NCBI GenBank assembly: GCA_020635015.1
Contig: JACKAP010000003.1
Location: 1-64,000, forward strand
DNA length: 64,000 bases
Direction: 5' to 3'
Origin: Calditrichia bacterium
GTDB lineage: Bacteria > Calditrichota > Calditrichia > RBG-13-44-9 > J075
The stretch's first letter is position 1. Every line of letters begins with the position of its first letter. Shown piece by piece: positions 8,688 through 18,004 of the stretch. Below the pieces are notes generated by a model. That model searched no databases. It saw only the letters and a program-made list of their open reading frames with translations, and was not told the origin of the DNA. Position numbers and translations under genes: made by a program.

Positions 8688-9719
8688 TCATTGCTTCAAT
8701 TGGTAATACTCATAGGGGTTGATAAACGTGACTTGTTGCTTGATTAAGAAATCGATGGTCTTTTCAAACTCGGCAAATTGCTCGTCATTCCACATATTGG
8801 GGTGAAGCTGCAGTACAATATAATCGTTCTCCGGCTGGTAGCGGGCGATAAATTGTTCAAAATCCGGATTGCCGGCGGGGAATTCCAACTCGCCCATGCG
8901 TTTCAAGACCAGCCTGGGCGGGTCGGGCAGGCCATAATACCAGACCTTGATGTCGGCGATATCATCGAGTGCGGTTTTCGTATTTACGTCAATCCGATTA
9001 CCCGGTGCGCCGAAGGTGTGGATGACCATGCCCAGCTTCGATTTCGCCAGGCGCTGGGTTCTGAGCAAATGATCTTTTTGATAGGCAAAAGCCGAATTTT
9101 GAAATTCGCTATATACCTCGCCGGCGTCACCGACTTGTTGCAGCACGTGATCATAGCCATGATTCCATATTTCAAAACGGCCGTTTTTGGCGAGTTGCTT
9201 GACGGCGGCAATATAATCGCTGTTCCCCTTTTCGAGAGAAGTGCCGATCAACCCCAGATTTGCCTTGATTTTTTTCTTTTTGATGATCCCAATAAACCTC
9301 TGCCAGCGGGGTGAAATGATATTGACTTGATCATAATCCAGGTCGTCTGCTTTTAAAAAAACCAACTGGCTGTAAATCCGGATGATCGTTGAATCGCTGC
9401 AGACTTGATGGGTGCGGTCCCGCACGACCATTTTAATGACCGCTATGCCCGCAGAATCTGGCGCGGTATACATCATGCTGCTGCCGACCGCATCCAGCCG
9501 GCCGTTATCGGTCCACCAGGAAACCGTAATATCCTGACGGGCTTCGGCCTCCATGGCGACGCTGATTATCGACGATTCATTCACCCGCATAAGCTTGTCG
9601 TAAGCCTGGACAACGATTTCCGGGCGAACATTTTCATTGGATGTCTCAACTTCTCTGCTGCAGCCGGCAAAGACAGTAACGGCAAGAACGGCCAGGCGCA
9701 AATACCGGGTAATCTTCAT
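8688..9719 (-). CDS. Lipoprotein with polysaccharide-deacetylase-like domain
   Basis: A 343-residue lipoprotein; the signal peptide ends in FAGC with Cys20 as lipidation site. Residues about 30-115 look like an Ig-like or cadherin-like beta domain (VSWWTDNGRLDAVGSSMMYTAP). The rest resembles a NodB/DUF2334-type polysaccharide deacetylase fold: LKADDLD near 125, EIWNHGYDH near 185 (metal His pair), FGAPGN near 238 and LQLHPNMW near 300. The D-D and HxxxH elements are consistent with a metal-dependent deacetylase, but the substrate is unknown. It is convergent with copA; the two stop codons are only a few bases apart. Confidence 0.7.
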   Translation of the reverse strand: MKITRYLRLAVLAVTVFAGCSREVETSNENVRPEIVVQAYDKLMRVNESSIISVAMEAEARQDITVSWWTDNGRLDAVGSSMMYTAPDSAGIAVIKMVVRDRTHQVCSDSTIIRIYSQLVFLKADDLDYDQVNIISPRWQRFIGIIKKKKIKANLGLIGTSLEKGNSDYIAAVKQLAKNGRFEIWNHGYDHVLQQVGDAGEVYSEFQNSAFAYQKDHLLRTQRLAKSKLGMVIHTFGAPGNRIDVNTKTALDDIADIKVWYYGLPDPPRLVLKRMGELEFPAGNPDFEQFIARYQPENDYIVLQLHPNMWNDEQFAEFEKTIDFLIKQQVTFINPYEYYQLKQ

Positions 9720-9897
9720 GCTGACGTCTTTCTTGAGAGTGAATTGAACCGCGGCTGCTGAATCTGTTATCGCAAATCCAATTATTGATCAAGCATACAA
9801 ATTTACCAGGCACGAAATTCACTTCAAACAGAAATTTATCGCATGGTACACTTTCCCGTCAGCAGAGGCGGGAAGCTCGCCAGGTGAGCCTCCCCGG

Positions 9898-10593
9898 CTA
9901 TTCCGACTGTAACGCTTTTTCGATCGCCGAGTCCGCCAGTGGCGCCATCACCTGGTATCCCGCCAGGTTGGGATGAACCCCATCTTCCGAATAAGCCGCC
10001 TTCAGGCCTCCGGCATCATCGACCATCGGGCTGAAGTAATCCAGATAAGTGAAGCCGTTGGCTTCCGCATACTGCCGGATCCATTGATTCAGCGAAATAA
10101 TCTTGTCGATGGGGTGAATCTTGGGCGCCCAGGAATATTTGGCTGCCGGCAGCACCGAGGCCAGCACGACCCGGATCCCGTGAGCCTTCGCCAGTTCGGC
10201 CATAGAGGCGATGTTGTCTTCGATCATCTCCAGGGTGGCCGGGCCGGTGTTGCCGGCGATGTCGTTGGTGCCGGCCAGGATGACCACCACTTTTGGCTGC
10301 AGCGCGATCACATCGGGGCGGAAGCGGATCAGCATCTGCGGAGTGGTTTGCCCGCTGATGCCGCGGTTGAGGTAAGATTTCCCGGCGAAAAATTCCGGCT
10401 GAACCTGTCCCCACATCTCGGTGATGGAATTTCCCATGAAAACCACCCGGTTTTCATTTTCCGCCGGCAGCCCTAGCGCGGCATTCTCTTCTCGATAGCG
10501 GGCCAGATTGGCCCAATCCTGGGCCGGCAGACCCTGTCCAAGCATCGTTATTCCCCAATATAAGACTGCAACCGCAAAACCGCCTGATCTCAT
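9898..10593 (-). CDS. SGNH/GDSL-family secreted esterase
   Basis: A 231-residue hydrolase with an N-terminal signal (about 1-24). All four SGNH blocks are visible: FMGNSIT with catalytic Ser56, NRGISGQTT near 77-85 (Gly), AGTND with Asn110, and DGVHPN near 206-211 (Asp/His). The family cleaves acyl esters from lipids or glycans; the proximity of a deacetylase-like gene and a glycan operon suggests a cell-surface polysaccharide substrate, which is inference. Its ATG follows a GGAGAT site. Length and motif order match the platelet-activating-factor acetylhydrolase-like branch. Confidence 0.88.
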   Translation of the reverse strand: MRSGGFAVAVLYWGITMLGQGLPAQDWANLARYREENAALGLPAENENRVVFMGNSITEMWGQVQPEFFAGKSYLNRGISGQTTPQMLIRFRPDVIALQPKVVVILAGTNDIAGNTGPATLEMIEDNIASMAELAKAHGIRVVLASVLPAAKYSWAPKIHPIDKIISLNQWIRQYAEANGFTYLDYFSPMVDDAGGLKAAYSEDGVHPNLAGYQVMAPLADSAIEKALQSE

Positions 10594-10799
10594 GATTTAA
10601 TCTCCTTAGCATATCTCAAGAATTTGTAAAACAAGCTACCGATTCCGGGTGTCATTCGCAACAGCAGAAAAATCGCGGATGATTTTGTGAGATGCTTCTC
10701 AGCCTTTTTCAACGGATGATTTAGCTTTTTCGGGTATAAATGCGATGTAGTTGAATAAATGCAGAACAACTGAGCTGAAGGCGATAAACAGGTGATCGA

Positions 10800-11741
10800 T
10801 TGAGTAAAGTCAATCCCATAGAACAGCAGCGATATGTCTTTTCGATCATAATCCCCACTTATAATCGTCCGGAGAAGTTGCGCCAGTGCCTGGAAGCGAT
10901 CAGCAGGCTCGATTATCCGAAATCGCGGTTTGAAGTAATCGTGGTGGACGACGGCAGCCCGGCGGGGGTAGATACAGTGGCGGAAGCGTTTGCTGCACAG
11001 TTAGAGATCCGTTACGTCCGTCAGTCTAATGCGGGACCGGCGGCTGCCCGCAATACCGGTTCAGCAAAGGCCCGGGGGCGGTATTTGGCGTTTACCGACG
11101 ACGACTGCCAGCCGGCCAGCGATTGGCTGAGCGTGTTGCAATCCGGTCTCGATAATACCCCGGACAGTATGGTCGGAGGCCGCACGGTTAACCTCCTGGC
11201 CGACAATCAGTTCGCCGCCGCCAGCCAATTGATCGTGGATATCGTTTACCGCTTTTACAATGCCGATCCGGAGCGGGCCCGTTTCTTCGCTTCCAACAAC
11301 ATGGCGATGCCGGCAGTGCTGCTGACCCAAATCGGCGGATTTCAACCTGCATTCCGCACCTCGGAAGACCGGGAGCTTTGCGACCGCTGGCTGCATAACG
11401 GGTATCGCATGATTTACAATCCGGAAGCGCTGATTTATCATGCCCATGACCTGACCTTTCTGGAATATTGCAAACAGCATTTTAACTACGGCCGCGGCGC
11501 ACGCCATTTTCATGCAATCCGCGCCGCGCGCGGTTCCGGCACCATGCATAAGGAAATGAAGTTCCATGCCAATCTGGAAAACTGGCTGGTATATCCTTTT
11601 CGCCGGGTAAAATTGGCCAGGGCGTTCCCCCTGGCTTTTCTGCTGATCGTCTGGCAGGTGATCAACGCAGCCGGGTTTATTTGGGAAAGTGTACGCTTTA
11701 ATCTGAAAGAGAGAGCAGATTCCCGATGGATTGTTCCGTGA
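10800..11741 (+). CDS. GT2 family glycosyltransferase
   Basis: A 313-residue GT-A fold glycosyltransferase. It shows FSIIIPTYNRPEKLRQCL near 13-30, VVDDGSPAG near 48-56 and the metal/nucleotide-binding FTDDDC near 97-102, followed by a later EDRELCDRW segment (acceptor/catalytic base region). A hydrophobic stretch near 275-300 may anchor it at the membrane. The start is TTG at 10800, supported by an AGGTGA site six bases upstream; no better ATG exists. It is the first gene of a four-gene glycan operon and overlaps the next by 16 bases. Donor and acceptor sugars cannot be predicted. Confidence 0.88.
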   Translation: MSKVNPIEQQRYVFSIIIPTYNRPEKLRQCLEAISRLDYPKSRFEVIVVDDGSPAGVDTVAEAFAAQLEIRYVRQSNAGPAAARNTGSAKARGRYLAFTDDDCQPASDWLSVLQSGLDNTPDSMVGGRTVNLLADNQFAAASQLIVDIVYRFYNADPERARFFASNNMAMPAVLLTQIGGFQPAFRTSEDRELCDRWLHNGYRMIYNPEALIYHAHDLTFLEYCKQHFNYGRGARHFHAIRAARGSGTMHKEMKFHANLENWLVYPFRRVKLARAFPLAFLLIVWQVINAAGFIWESVRFNLKERADSRWIVP

Positions 11742-12646
11742 TTATCTGCACCTACAACCGCGCCGATATTCTCCGGGAAAATCTCGCGACGCTGTTGCAG
11801 CAGGCATATGCGCCGGGAAAGCTGGAATTTCTTGTGGTTGACAATTGTTCCAGCGATGAGACCCCGGCAGTGGCGAGGATGTTTGCCAATCGTGGCCCCC
11901 ACCCGGTACGGTATGTTTACGAAGCGCGCCAGGGCCTGTCCTATGCCCGGAACTGCGGCTTCCGCGAAGCGCAGGGCGAGATCGTGATATTCCTGGATGA
12001 TGATGCGCTGCCGGAAAAAAACACCTGGGTCGCCAATCTTATCAAGGCTTTTCGGGATCCGCAGGTAGGCGCTGCCGGTGGTGATATCCATCTGCGCTGG
12101 CCGGACAGCGGCCGGCCGGATTGGGTGCATGATTTCCTGCTGCCCAATTTAGGCAAGACCATGTTCGACTTCCAGCAGGAGGCCGTGCTTCACTATCCCC
12201 ACTATCCCTGGGGCGGCAATATCGCTTTTCGCAAGGCCTGCCTCCAGCAGCTAAACGGATTTTCACCCCAACTGGGCAGGAACGGTGAAGCCCAGCTATC
12301 CGGCGAAGAAACCGAAGTATGCCTGCGGCTTGAAGCTGAGGGAAAAGAGATCCGCTATGTTCCGGATGCGGCAGTCGCACATCTCGTCGCCCCGGAAAGG
12401 CTCACCCGGGAGTGGTTCCACCGCCGTGCCTACGGACAGGGGCTGTCCGATGCTGAAATTGCCCGTCTCCATGCCGGCATGCGGCAAGGTGTGATACAGT
12501 TGATGCGTAACATCCTCAAGGTGGCGATCTACCTGGCCGGCAAGACAACTTATGTATTGACCAGAAATCCGCGGATGGCAACGTATTGCAGCTATCAGCT
12601 TACCTTCTCACGGGCTTATATTATGCGAATGCTGAACTTACGCTAG
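11726..12646 (+). CDS. GT2 family glycosyltransferase
   Basis: A 306-residue GT2 enzyme. Motifs are SVIICTYNRADILRENL at the N-terminus, VVDNCSSDET near 38-47 and IFLDDDALPE near 89-98 (DxD), with a probable catalytic GEETEVCLRL near 193-202. The start overlaps the end of the preceding GT2 gene by 16 bases, so the two are translationally coupled. A weakly hydrophobic C-terminal region (KVAIYLAG) suggests peripheral membrane contact. It probably adds a residue to the same exported glycan. Confidence 0.88.
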   Translation: MDCSVIICTYNRADILRENLATLLQQAYAPGKLEFLVVDNCSSDETPAVARMFANRGPHPVRYVYEARQGLSYARNCGFREAQGEIVIFLDDDALPEKNTWVANLIKAFRDPQVGAAGGDIHLRWPDSGRPDWVHDFLLPNLGKTMFDFQQEAVLHYPHYPWGGNIAFRKACLQQLNGFSPQLGRNGEAQLSGEETEVCLRLEAEGKEIRYVPDAAVAHLVAPERLTREWFHRRAYGQGLSDAEIARLHAGMRQGVIQLMRNILKVAIYLAGKTTYVLTRNPRMATYCSYQLTFSRAYIMRMLNLR

Positions 12647-12658
12647 CGCGGTATCTTT

Positions 12659-14122
12659 ATGGAAAAGATCACTTATTTAATCGCCAATTATAACAACGGC
12701 CGGTATATCGCCGACTGCCTCGCATCGCTGACCGCCCAGACGGATCCGAACTGGCAGTGCCTGATCGTCGACGATCACAGCAGCGATGATTCGCTCGAAC
12801 GGATCCGCGAGTTGCTCAACGAGAAGATCACCTTGCTGGTCAACGATGTCAATCTCGGATATATTGGCACTTTAAAAAAACTGATCGAACACGCCGGGAC
12901 GGATATTGTCGCTATCCTGGATCCCGATGACGCCCTCGCGCCGGAGACCACCGAGGCGCTGTTGAAGATCTTCCAGGCACATCCCGAAACCGGTTTCGTT
13001 TATTCCAAATACGCGACATACGATGCCGAATTGCAGACCCCGATCGAGGAGTACGGGGACTGGATTCCGGCGCATCGTACCAGTCTGGAGGATAGCCACA
13101 TTGGCGCCATTCGCTGCTTCCGGAGAAGCGTCTACCGGCAAACCTCCGGATTGGATGAGCGGATGCGCTATGCGGAAGACCGCGATCTGGTATACAAATT
13201 GGAGGAAGTAACGGCGCCGGTGTTTGTAGACCGGGTGCTCTATCGCTACCGGATCGTGCCCGGCTCACAATCGAACGATCCGCTCAAACGGGAGATCGGT
13301 TTCCGGAATTTTTTCAAAGCGCGGCAGCTTGCGTTGCAGCGGCGGAACATCCGCGGATTCGAAAAATGGTTCTACTATTTGTTCTTTTATGAACATCTAT
13401 GGCGGAACAGCGCCGGTACGCCGCGATGGCTGCAGCGGCTGGTTCTGAAATACGGGATACGGCTTTACACGCTCGACTTCTTGCTGGGTATCCGCTCCGG
13501 CGGCCGACTGCGTCGCGCTCTGCCGCGCATCCAGATGCCTGAGGTTCCCCCGGAGCCAATGCTGGAGCGGTTGCGAGGGGTTGCCTGCTATGTCAACGTC
13601 TATCCCGAGCCAGTCCGGCCGTTCCTCCTGCAGGAGATCGCCCGGCTGCAGCAATCAGGCATTCCGGTGTGGGTGATCGCAAACCTTGCCGGCAGTGGGG
13701 GCCGGCTGGATGGGGAAATCCGGGAGTCGGCCGGGAACCTGATCTATGCTTTCCCACTTCAGATTCGATTGTTGCTCGGACAGTTATTGCGTCTGGCGCT
13801 GACTGCTCCGGTAAAATGCCTGCGCCTGATGGCCGGGCTGCACCGGCAGCATCATGGTGAAGATAAATCGCTGCTCGGTGACCTGTCTTGTTTTGCCCAG
13901 GCGGTCAATATCAGCGCCTTTTTACGGCGCTATCGATGCGGACATCTTCACTGCCCTTCAACCGACCGGGAAGCGGTCGTCACCCGAATCGCCGCTGCGC
14001 TCGCCGGCATCCCGTTCTCCATCCGGACAATACCCGAGCATCTTAAGTCGCCCGGATCGTCACCGCTCCCGGTAATCCCAAACAAACCAGTGGTAAAACA
14101 TGCAAATCCGGCCGGACTTTAA
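12659..14122 (+). CDS. GT2 glycosyltransferase fused to an orphan GT4 N-terminal half
   Basis: A 487-residue protein. Residues about 1-230 are a GT2 domain (YLIANYNNGRYIADCL, VDDHSSDDS, LDPDDALAPE). Residues about 300-470 look like the acceptor-side N-terminal Rossmann domain of a GT4 enzyme of the colanic-acid WcaL type: VNVYPEPVRPFLLQEIARL, a long helical middle, then CGHLHCPSTDREAVVTRIAAALAGIPFSI. The GT4 donor-binding C-terminal half (with its ExxxxxxxE motif) is missing and the protein ends in a short Pro-rich tail. It overlaps the downstream ABC exporter gene by 23 bases. The half-domain may act in acceptor binding rather than catalysis. Confidence 0.7.
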   Translation: MEKITYLIANYNNGRYIADCLASLTAQTDPNWQCLIVDDHSSDDSLERIRELLNEKITLLVNDVNLGYIGTLKKLIEHAGTDIVAILDPDDALAPETTEALLKIFQAHPETGFVYSKYATYDAELQTPIEEYGDWIPAHRTSLEDSHIGAIRCFRRSVYRQTSGLDERMRYAEDRDLVYKLEEVTAPVFVDRVLYRYRIVPGSQSNDPLKREIGFRNFFKARQLALQRRNIRGFEKWFYYLFFYEHLWRNSAGTPRWLQRLVLKYGIRLYTLDFLLGIRSGGRLRRALPRIQMPEVPPEPMLERLRGVACYVNVYPEPVRPFLLQEIARLQQSGIPVWVIANLAGSGGRLDGEIRESAGNLIYAFPLQIRLLLGQLLRLALTAPVKCLRLMAGLHRQHHGEDKSLLGDLSCFAQAVNISAFLRRYRCGHLHCPSTDREAVVTRIAAALAGIPFSIRTIPEHLKSPGSSPLPVIPNKPVVKHANPAGL

Positions 14123-15905
14123 AGCTGAATCCAGGATCCTGGCAGAAACGGTCCGGCCGTATGCCGGCTATTTCCTGCTGTTGATCGTAGGCGCCTTTCT
14201 GAGCGCCCTGTTCGATGGCATTTCCATCGGCACGCTGGTCGTATTTCTCAACAACAGCCAGGCGCCGCCGGATGATCCGGGACAACCAATAGCCTTCCTG
14301 GCATGGATCGGGCGCATATTGGCGCCATATGGGTTTGAAACCCAGCTCCTCCTGGGCATCGGCCTGGTGGTCGGGGCAATTTTGCTGAAGAATGTCTTCC
14401 TGACCCTCGCCGGAAAGTTGAGCCGCCGTATTACCAGTTGGATCGTTATCGACTTGCGCGGCACTGCCGTAAAGCTGTTGCTGGAAGTATCCATCGGATT
14501 TCACCGTCGCTCAAAAACCGGCGACCTGGTGACCCGGGCAGTTGAATTCACGGTTTATATCCAGGCCTTGATCCAATACATGGTCACGCTGATCATCGAT
14601 CTGCTGACTTTCCTGGTGCTGTTTCTCCTGCTGCTTCTCCTATCCTGGCAGTTGACTCTGGTGACGGTCTGCCTGGGGCTGCTGTTGGGGCTGGCGCTAT
14701 CAAAATATACCCGCCGGTTAAAGCCCCTGGGAAAGCAACTGGCCCTGCAGAACCGCGACCTCTACGCCACGATGTATGAGAGTTTGAACGGGATCGAGCT
14801 GATCAAATCCTTCGGCCAGGAAAAACCGCGGGAGCGTTCCCTCCGGAACATCATTTCCCGTCAGCAGGAGCAGGTTTACCGGCTGCAGTTCCGGACATTT
14901 CTGATCCATCCTTTCACGGAGGTGCTGGGTATTCTGGGTCTGGGAGGATTGATGGCGGTCGCCCTGCTCCTCTACGAGATGAACACCCATCTGCTCCTGA
15001 CCCGTCTGGTGCCGTTTTTATACATCCTGAACCGCTGCATACCGGTGCTGAAGTCGATAAACCTGGGTAAGGCGGAGATCGTCAATCATTGGCCTTATCT
15101 CAGCATGTTTTACGATCTGCTGCGCCGGGATGATAAGGAATTTATTCTGAATGGCCGGGAGACTTTTCCAGGGCTCCGCAAGGGGATCCGTTTTCAGGAC
15201 GTCACGTTTACTTACCGAGATACCAGCCAGCAGGTGTTAAATAAAGCTAATTTTTATATCCCGGCGGGTAAGACCACCGCGATCGTCGGGGAATCCGGCG
15301 CCGGGAAGTCGACCATCGCCAGCCTGCTGTTGCGGTTTTTTGATCCCACTGAGGGGCAGATCCTGATTGGCGGCACCCCGCTGCCCCAGTTAGACCTGAC
15401 ATCCTACTACCGTCGCATCGGGGTGGTCAGTCAGGACACGTTTTTGTTCAATGATACGGTGCGGAACAATCTCATGTATGGCCTGGGGCAGGAATTATCC
15501 GAGAATGAGATCCGGTCGGCGGCGGAAAAAGCCGGCGCACATGAGTTTATCACCGCGCTGCCCCAGGGATACGACACGCTGTTAGGGGAGCGGGGAATGA
15601 AGCTCTCCGGAGGGCAGCGCCAGCGTATCTCGATCGCCCGCACTATTCTACGCGATCCGGAGATCCTGATCCTGGACGAAGCCACCAGTTCGCTCGACAT
15701 GAAAACCGAGCAGTTGATCCACCAGGCGGTTTTCGCCCTCAGCCGGAACCGCACCGTCATCATTATTGCCCACCGCCTGTCGACGGTGAAGGATGCCGAC
15801 CAGATCATCGTGCTGAAAGATGGACGGGTGATCGAAAGCGGAAAACCGGCCGAGCTATATCACCAAAAAGGGGCGTATTACCGCCTGGCGAATACTGACC
15901 ACTGA
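14100..15905 (+). CDS. MsbA-type ABC exporter (fused permease and ATPase)
   Basis: A 601-residue half-transporter. Six membrane helices occupy about residues 20-330, followed by a nucleotide-binding domain with Walker A GESGAGKST near 397-405, signature LSGGQRQR near 503-510, Walker B ILILDEATSSLD and the switch AHRLS. Homodimers of this class flip lipids, lipid-linked glycans or peptides across the inner membrane. As the last gene of the GT2 operon it is a good candidate exporter of the glycolipid or oligosaccharide built by those enzymes. It overlaps the upstream gene, suggesting coupled translation. Confidence 0.92.
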   Translation: MQIRPDFKAESRILAETVRPYAGYFLLLIVGAFLSALFDGISIGTLVVFLNNSQAPPDDPGQPIAFLAWIGRILAPYGFETQLLLGIGLVVGAILLKNVFLTLAGKLSRRITSWIVIDLRGTAVKLLLEVSIGFHRRSKTGDLVTRAVEFTVYIQALIQYMVTLIIDLLTFLVLFLLLLLLSWQLTLVTVCLGLLLGLALSKYTRRLKPLGKQLALQNRDLYATMYESLNGIELIKSFGQEKPRERSLRNIISRQQEQVYRLQFRTFLIHPFTEVLGILGLGGLMAVALLLYEMNTHLLLTRLVPFLYILNRCIPVLKSINLGKAEIVNHWPYLSMFYDLLRRDDKEFILNGRETFPGLRKGIRFQDVTFTYRDTSQQVLNKANFYIPAGKTTAIVGESGAGKSTIASLLLRFFDPTEGQILIGGTPLPQLDLTSYYRRIGVVSQDTFLFNDTVRNNLMYGLGQELSENEIRSAAEKAGAHEFITALPQGYDTLLGERGMKLSGGQRQRISIARTILRDPEILILDEATSSLDMKTEQLIHQAVFALSRNRTVIIIAHRLSTVKDADQIIVLKDGRVIESGKPAELYHQKGAYYRLANTDH

Positions 15906-15908
15906 CAA

Positions 15909-17858
15909 CTATTTCAAATACACCACCTTCTCCACCACTCGCTGCACCCGGCCGCTATGCGCTGCGCGAAAGACGCCGCTAAAGAGGTAGAGGCCGCTGC
16001 TCACCGCTTGCCCGGAACGGTTGCGGGCATCCCAGGCATACTGATGCTCCCCTGGAGGCAGGCTGCCGCTGAACAGCTGCGCCACTGCTTCGCCCAACAA
16101 ATTGTATACCGTCAGTACAAATTCTCCCTGTTCCGGCAGGTTCACATGCAGCCGGGTTTCCGGATTAAAGGGGTTAGGGTAGGCCCGAAGCAGCAGCGCG
16201 CTGCGCGGCGGCGTTGCATCCGCCGCCGCTATGGCGGTCGGCTGCACCACCAGGCGGAGGGAGTCGATCAGCAGCGGGGATTTGTCGGCCTGCTGGTAAT
16301 AGCCGGCAAAGCGAACGATTTCCGGCGATGAATATTGGAACAGATGCATTGCCTCGCTGGGGGTGATCGATTGGTAAAGCAGCTTCGCCGTCACGGTGTA
16401 GGAGGATGCAGGGGAGAGGCCGGCGATGCGGTAGGTGATGGTGTCGCTGCCGCTGCCTTCCTGGCCGTTGCTGCGGTTGAAGTTGGGATCCTGGGCGGCC
16501 AGGCCGGTAATGGCGGTAGAATCGTAATGCACCCCATCGCTGCGGAAGCCGGCCGGAGGGATGCGGTTATCCTTGGCATAACCCGCTGCGCGCAGCAGGG
16601 TGTAGGTCACCTGCCCGTCGACATCCTTCAGAATTGACTGATAAACCGCCACCTGACCGGGATCGTTGATCACATCATGATGCGGCTCGTACGGTGAATC
16701 CAGCCCGACAATCTCCCCGCTGGTTTCATTCCAGGCGCCGGATTCGAACACCTTCTGCTGCGCCGGATCGCTAACGGCCAGGTTCGCCCATACCCTTCGG
16801 CTGGGATATCCGCTGGGCAGCTTATGCCCGGCCCGGTTGCGGATGGCCAGTTTGATCTCCAGGTCGCCGTCACTGCGCCAGCGGGCGGCGGCGGAGAGCT
16901 CGGCGGTCTCCCGGCGTAGCAGCTTGAGGGTGCGGGCGATGGTGCTGTCGAAATGGGCCGGCTCGGCAGTCGCCCCAATCTCCCCGGCATGATCGCGCAG
17001 GATGCCCAGCATAAAGGCATTTGCGCCGACGAAGGCATGTTTGTAGAAGGGGGTGCGAGCGTTCAGCATCAGGGGCTGATTGGAAATCATAACCGGATAA
17101 TCGAGTGCCGGTGCGTGGCAGCTCTGGCACTGGATGTCCTGCGCCGGGTAGATACTGTTTTTCCACTCTAAATAAGGGGTTTGCTCCGGGGCCTCGCCGA
17201 CGATCTGCCCGTTATTGTCGACTGTTGGGGTGAAGAGGGTATGGCAGGTGGCGCAATGTTCGGAGGTGAGCATGTGCGGGCCGTGTACCGGGGTGTAGTG
17301 CACGGTGGTCACCATCAGGTTGGGATGCTGGGGGTCCTCATACGGTCCGTAGATCAGCCGATAGTTCTCGATCACGTATCCCCCGTTGAAACTGGATCCC
17401 TGCCCGAAGTTGATGTCCTGGATCTGGTGACAGACGGTACAGCTGACCCCGTCGAGGGCCAGGGTGTCCTGCTGCAGGGCTTGAAGGGTGTAGGGAATGC
17501 CGGCGGCCACTGCCTCGCGGTGACCGATCGGGGCATGGCAGGTGGTGCATTCATTTTCGATCAGGGTCTGTAGCTGGGGATTTGCCGCCACCTCCGCGGT
17601 CACCCGTGCCTGCCAATAGGGATCTTTGGCGGAATTGGCCATCATCGTAGCCCGCCAATAGGTTACCGGAGAGATGTCATCGCCGTTGGGGCCTAACAAA
17701 GCAGCCGTATTGGGCGTGCCGGGCGCATGACAGACGGCGCAGTTGCCGGAACCGCTGAAGATGGTCGATTCCTGGGTGGGGAGGGGTTGGGCATGAAGGA
17801 AGAAGGTCTGAAGAAAAGTCAGCAGAAAAAATATGGCTGTGATCCTGGGGGTATACAT
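15909..17858 (-). CDS. Secreted pentaheme cytochrome c with FlgD-like C-terminal tail
   Basis: A 649-residue exported protein with a signal peptide (about 1-23). Five CxxCH heme-binding motifs occur in the first 250 residues (Cys40, Cys104, Cys140, Cys202 and Cys244), separated by His-rich loops that could supply distal ligands. Residues about 310-530 contain beta-rich segments such as NRAGHKLPSGYPSRRVW. The last 80 residues are the FlgD-like/T9SS-type sorting domain (YPNPFNPETRL, then NLLGEAV and SSGLYLF) typical of surface proteins in FCB bacteria. It probably acts in extracellular or surface electron transfer. It stands alone, convergent with the ABC exporter gene and divergent from glsA. 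Confidence 0.88.
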   Translation of the reverse strand: MYTPRITAIFFLLTFLQTFFLHAQPLPTQESTIFSGSGNCAVCHAPGTPNTAALLGPNGDDISPVTYWRATMMANSAKDPYWQARVTAEVAANPQLQTLIENECTTCHAPIGHREAVAAGIPYTLQALQQDTLALDGVSCTVCHQIQDINFGQGSSFNGGYVIENYRLIYGPYEDPQHPNLMVTTVHYTPVHGPHMLTSEHCATCHTLFTPTVDNNGQIVGEAPEQTPYLEWKNSIYPAQDIQCQSCHAPALDYPVMISNQPLMLNARTPFYKHAFVGANAFMLGILRDHAGEIGATAEPAHFDSTIARTLKLLRRETAELSAAARWRSDGDLEIKLAIRNRAGHKLPSGYPSRRVWANLAVSDPAQQKVFESGAWNETSGEIVGLDSPYEPHHDVINDPGQVAVYQSILKDVDGQVTYTLLRAAGYAKDNRIPPAGFRSDGVHYDSTAITGLAAQDPNFNRSNGQEGSGSDTITYRIAGLSPASSYTVTAKLLYQSITPSEAMHLFQYSSPEIVRFAGYYQQADKSPLLIDSLRLVVQPTAIAAADATPPRSALLLRAYPNPFNPETRLHVNLPEQGEFVLTVYNLLGEAVAQLFSGSLPPGEHQYAWDARNRSGQAVSSGLYLFSGVFRAAHSGRVQRVVEKVVYLK

Positions 17859-18004
17859 GGCGACTCCGCTTTTTGTAGTTACCCGTAGTGATTGGGATTA
17901 ATACCCGGTTCTATTTTGCCAAAAACATATTTTTTTTACCACGCAACACCCTTAACATAAGGCCAAAGCGGCAATATCAAAAATAGTATTTAACGGGAGA
18001 TGCG

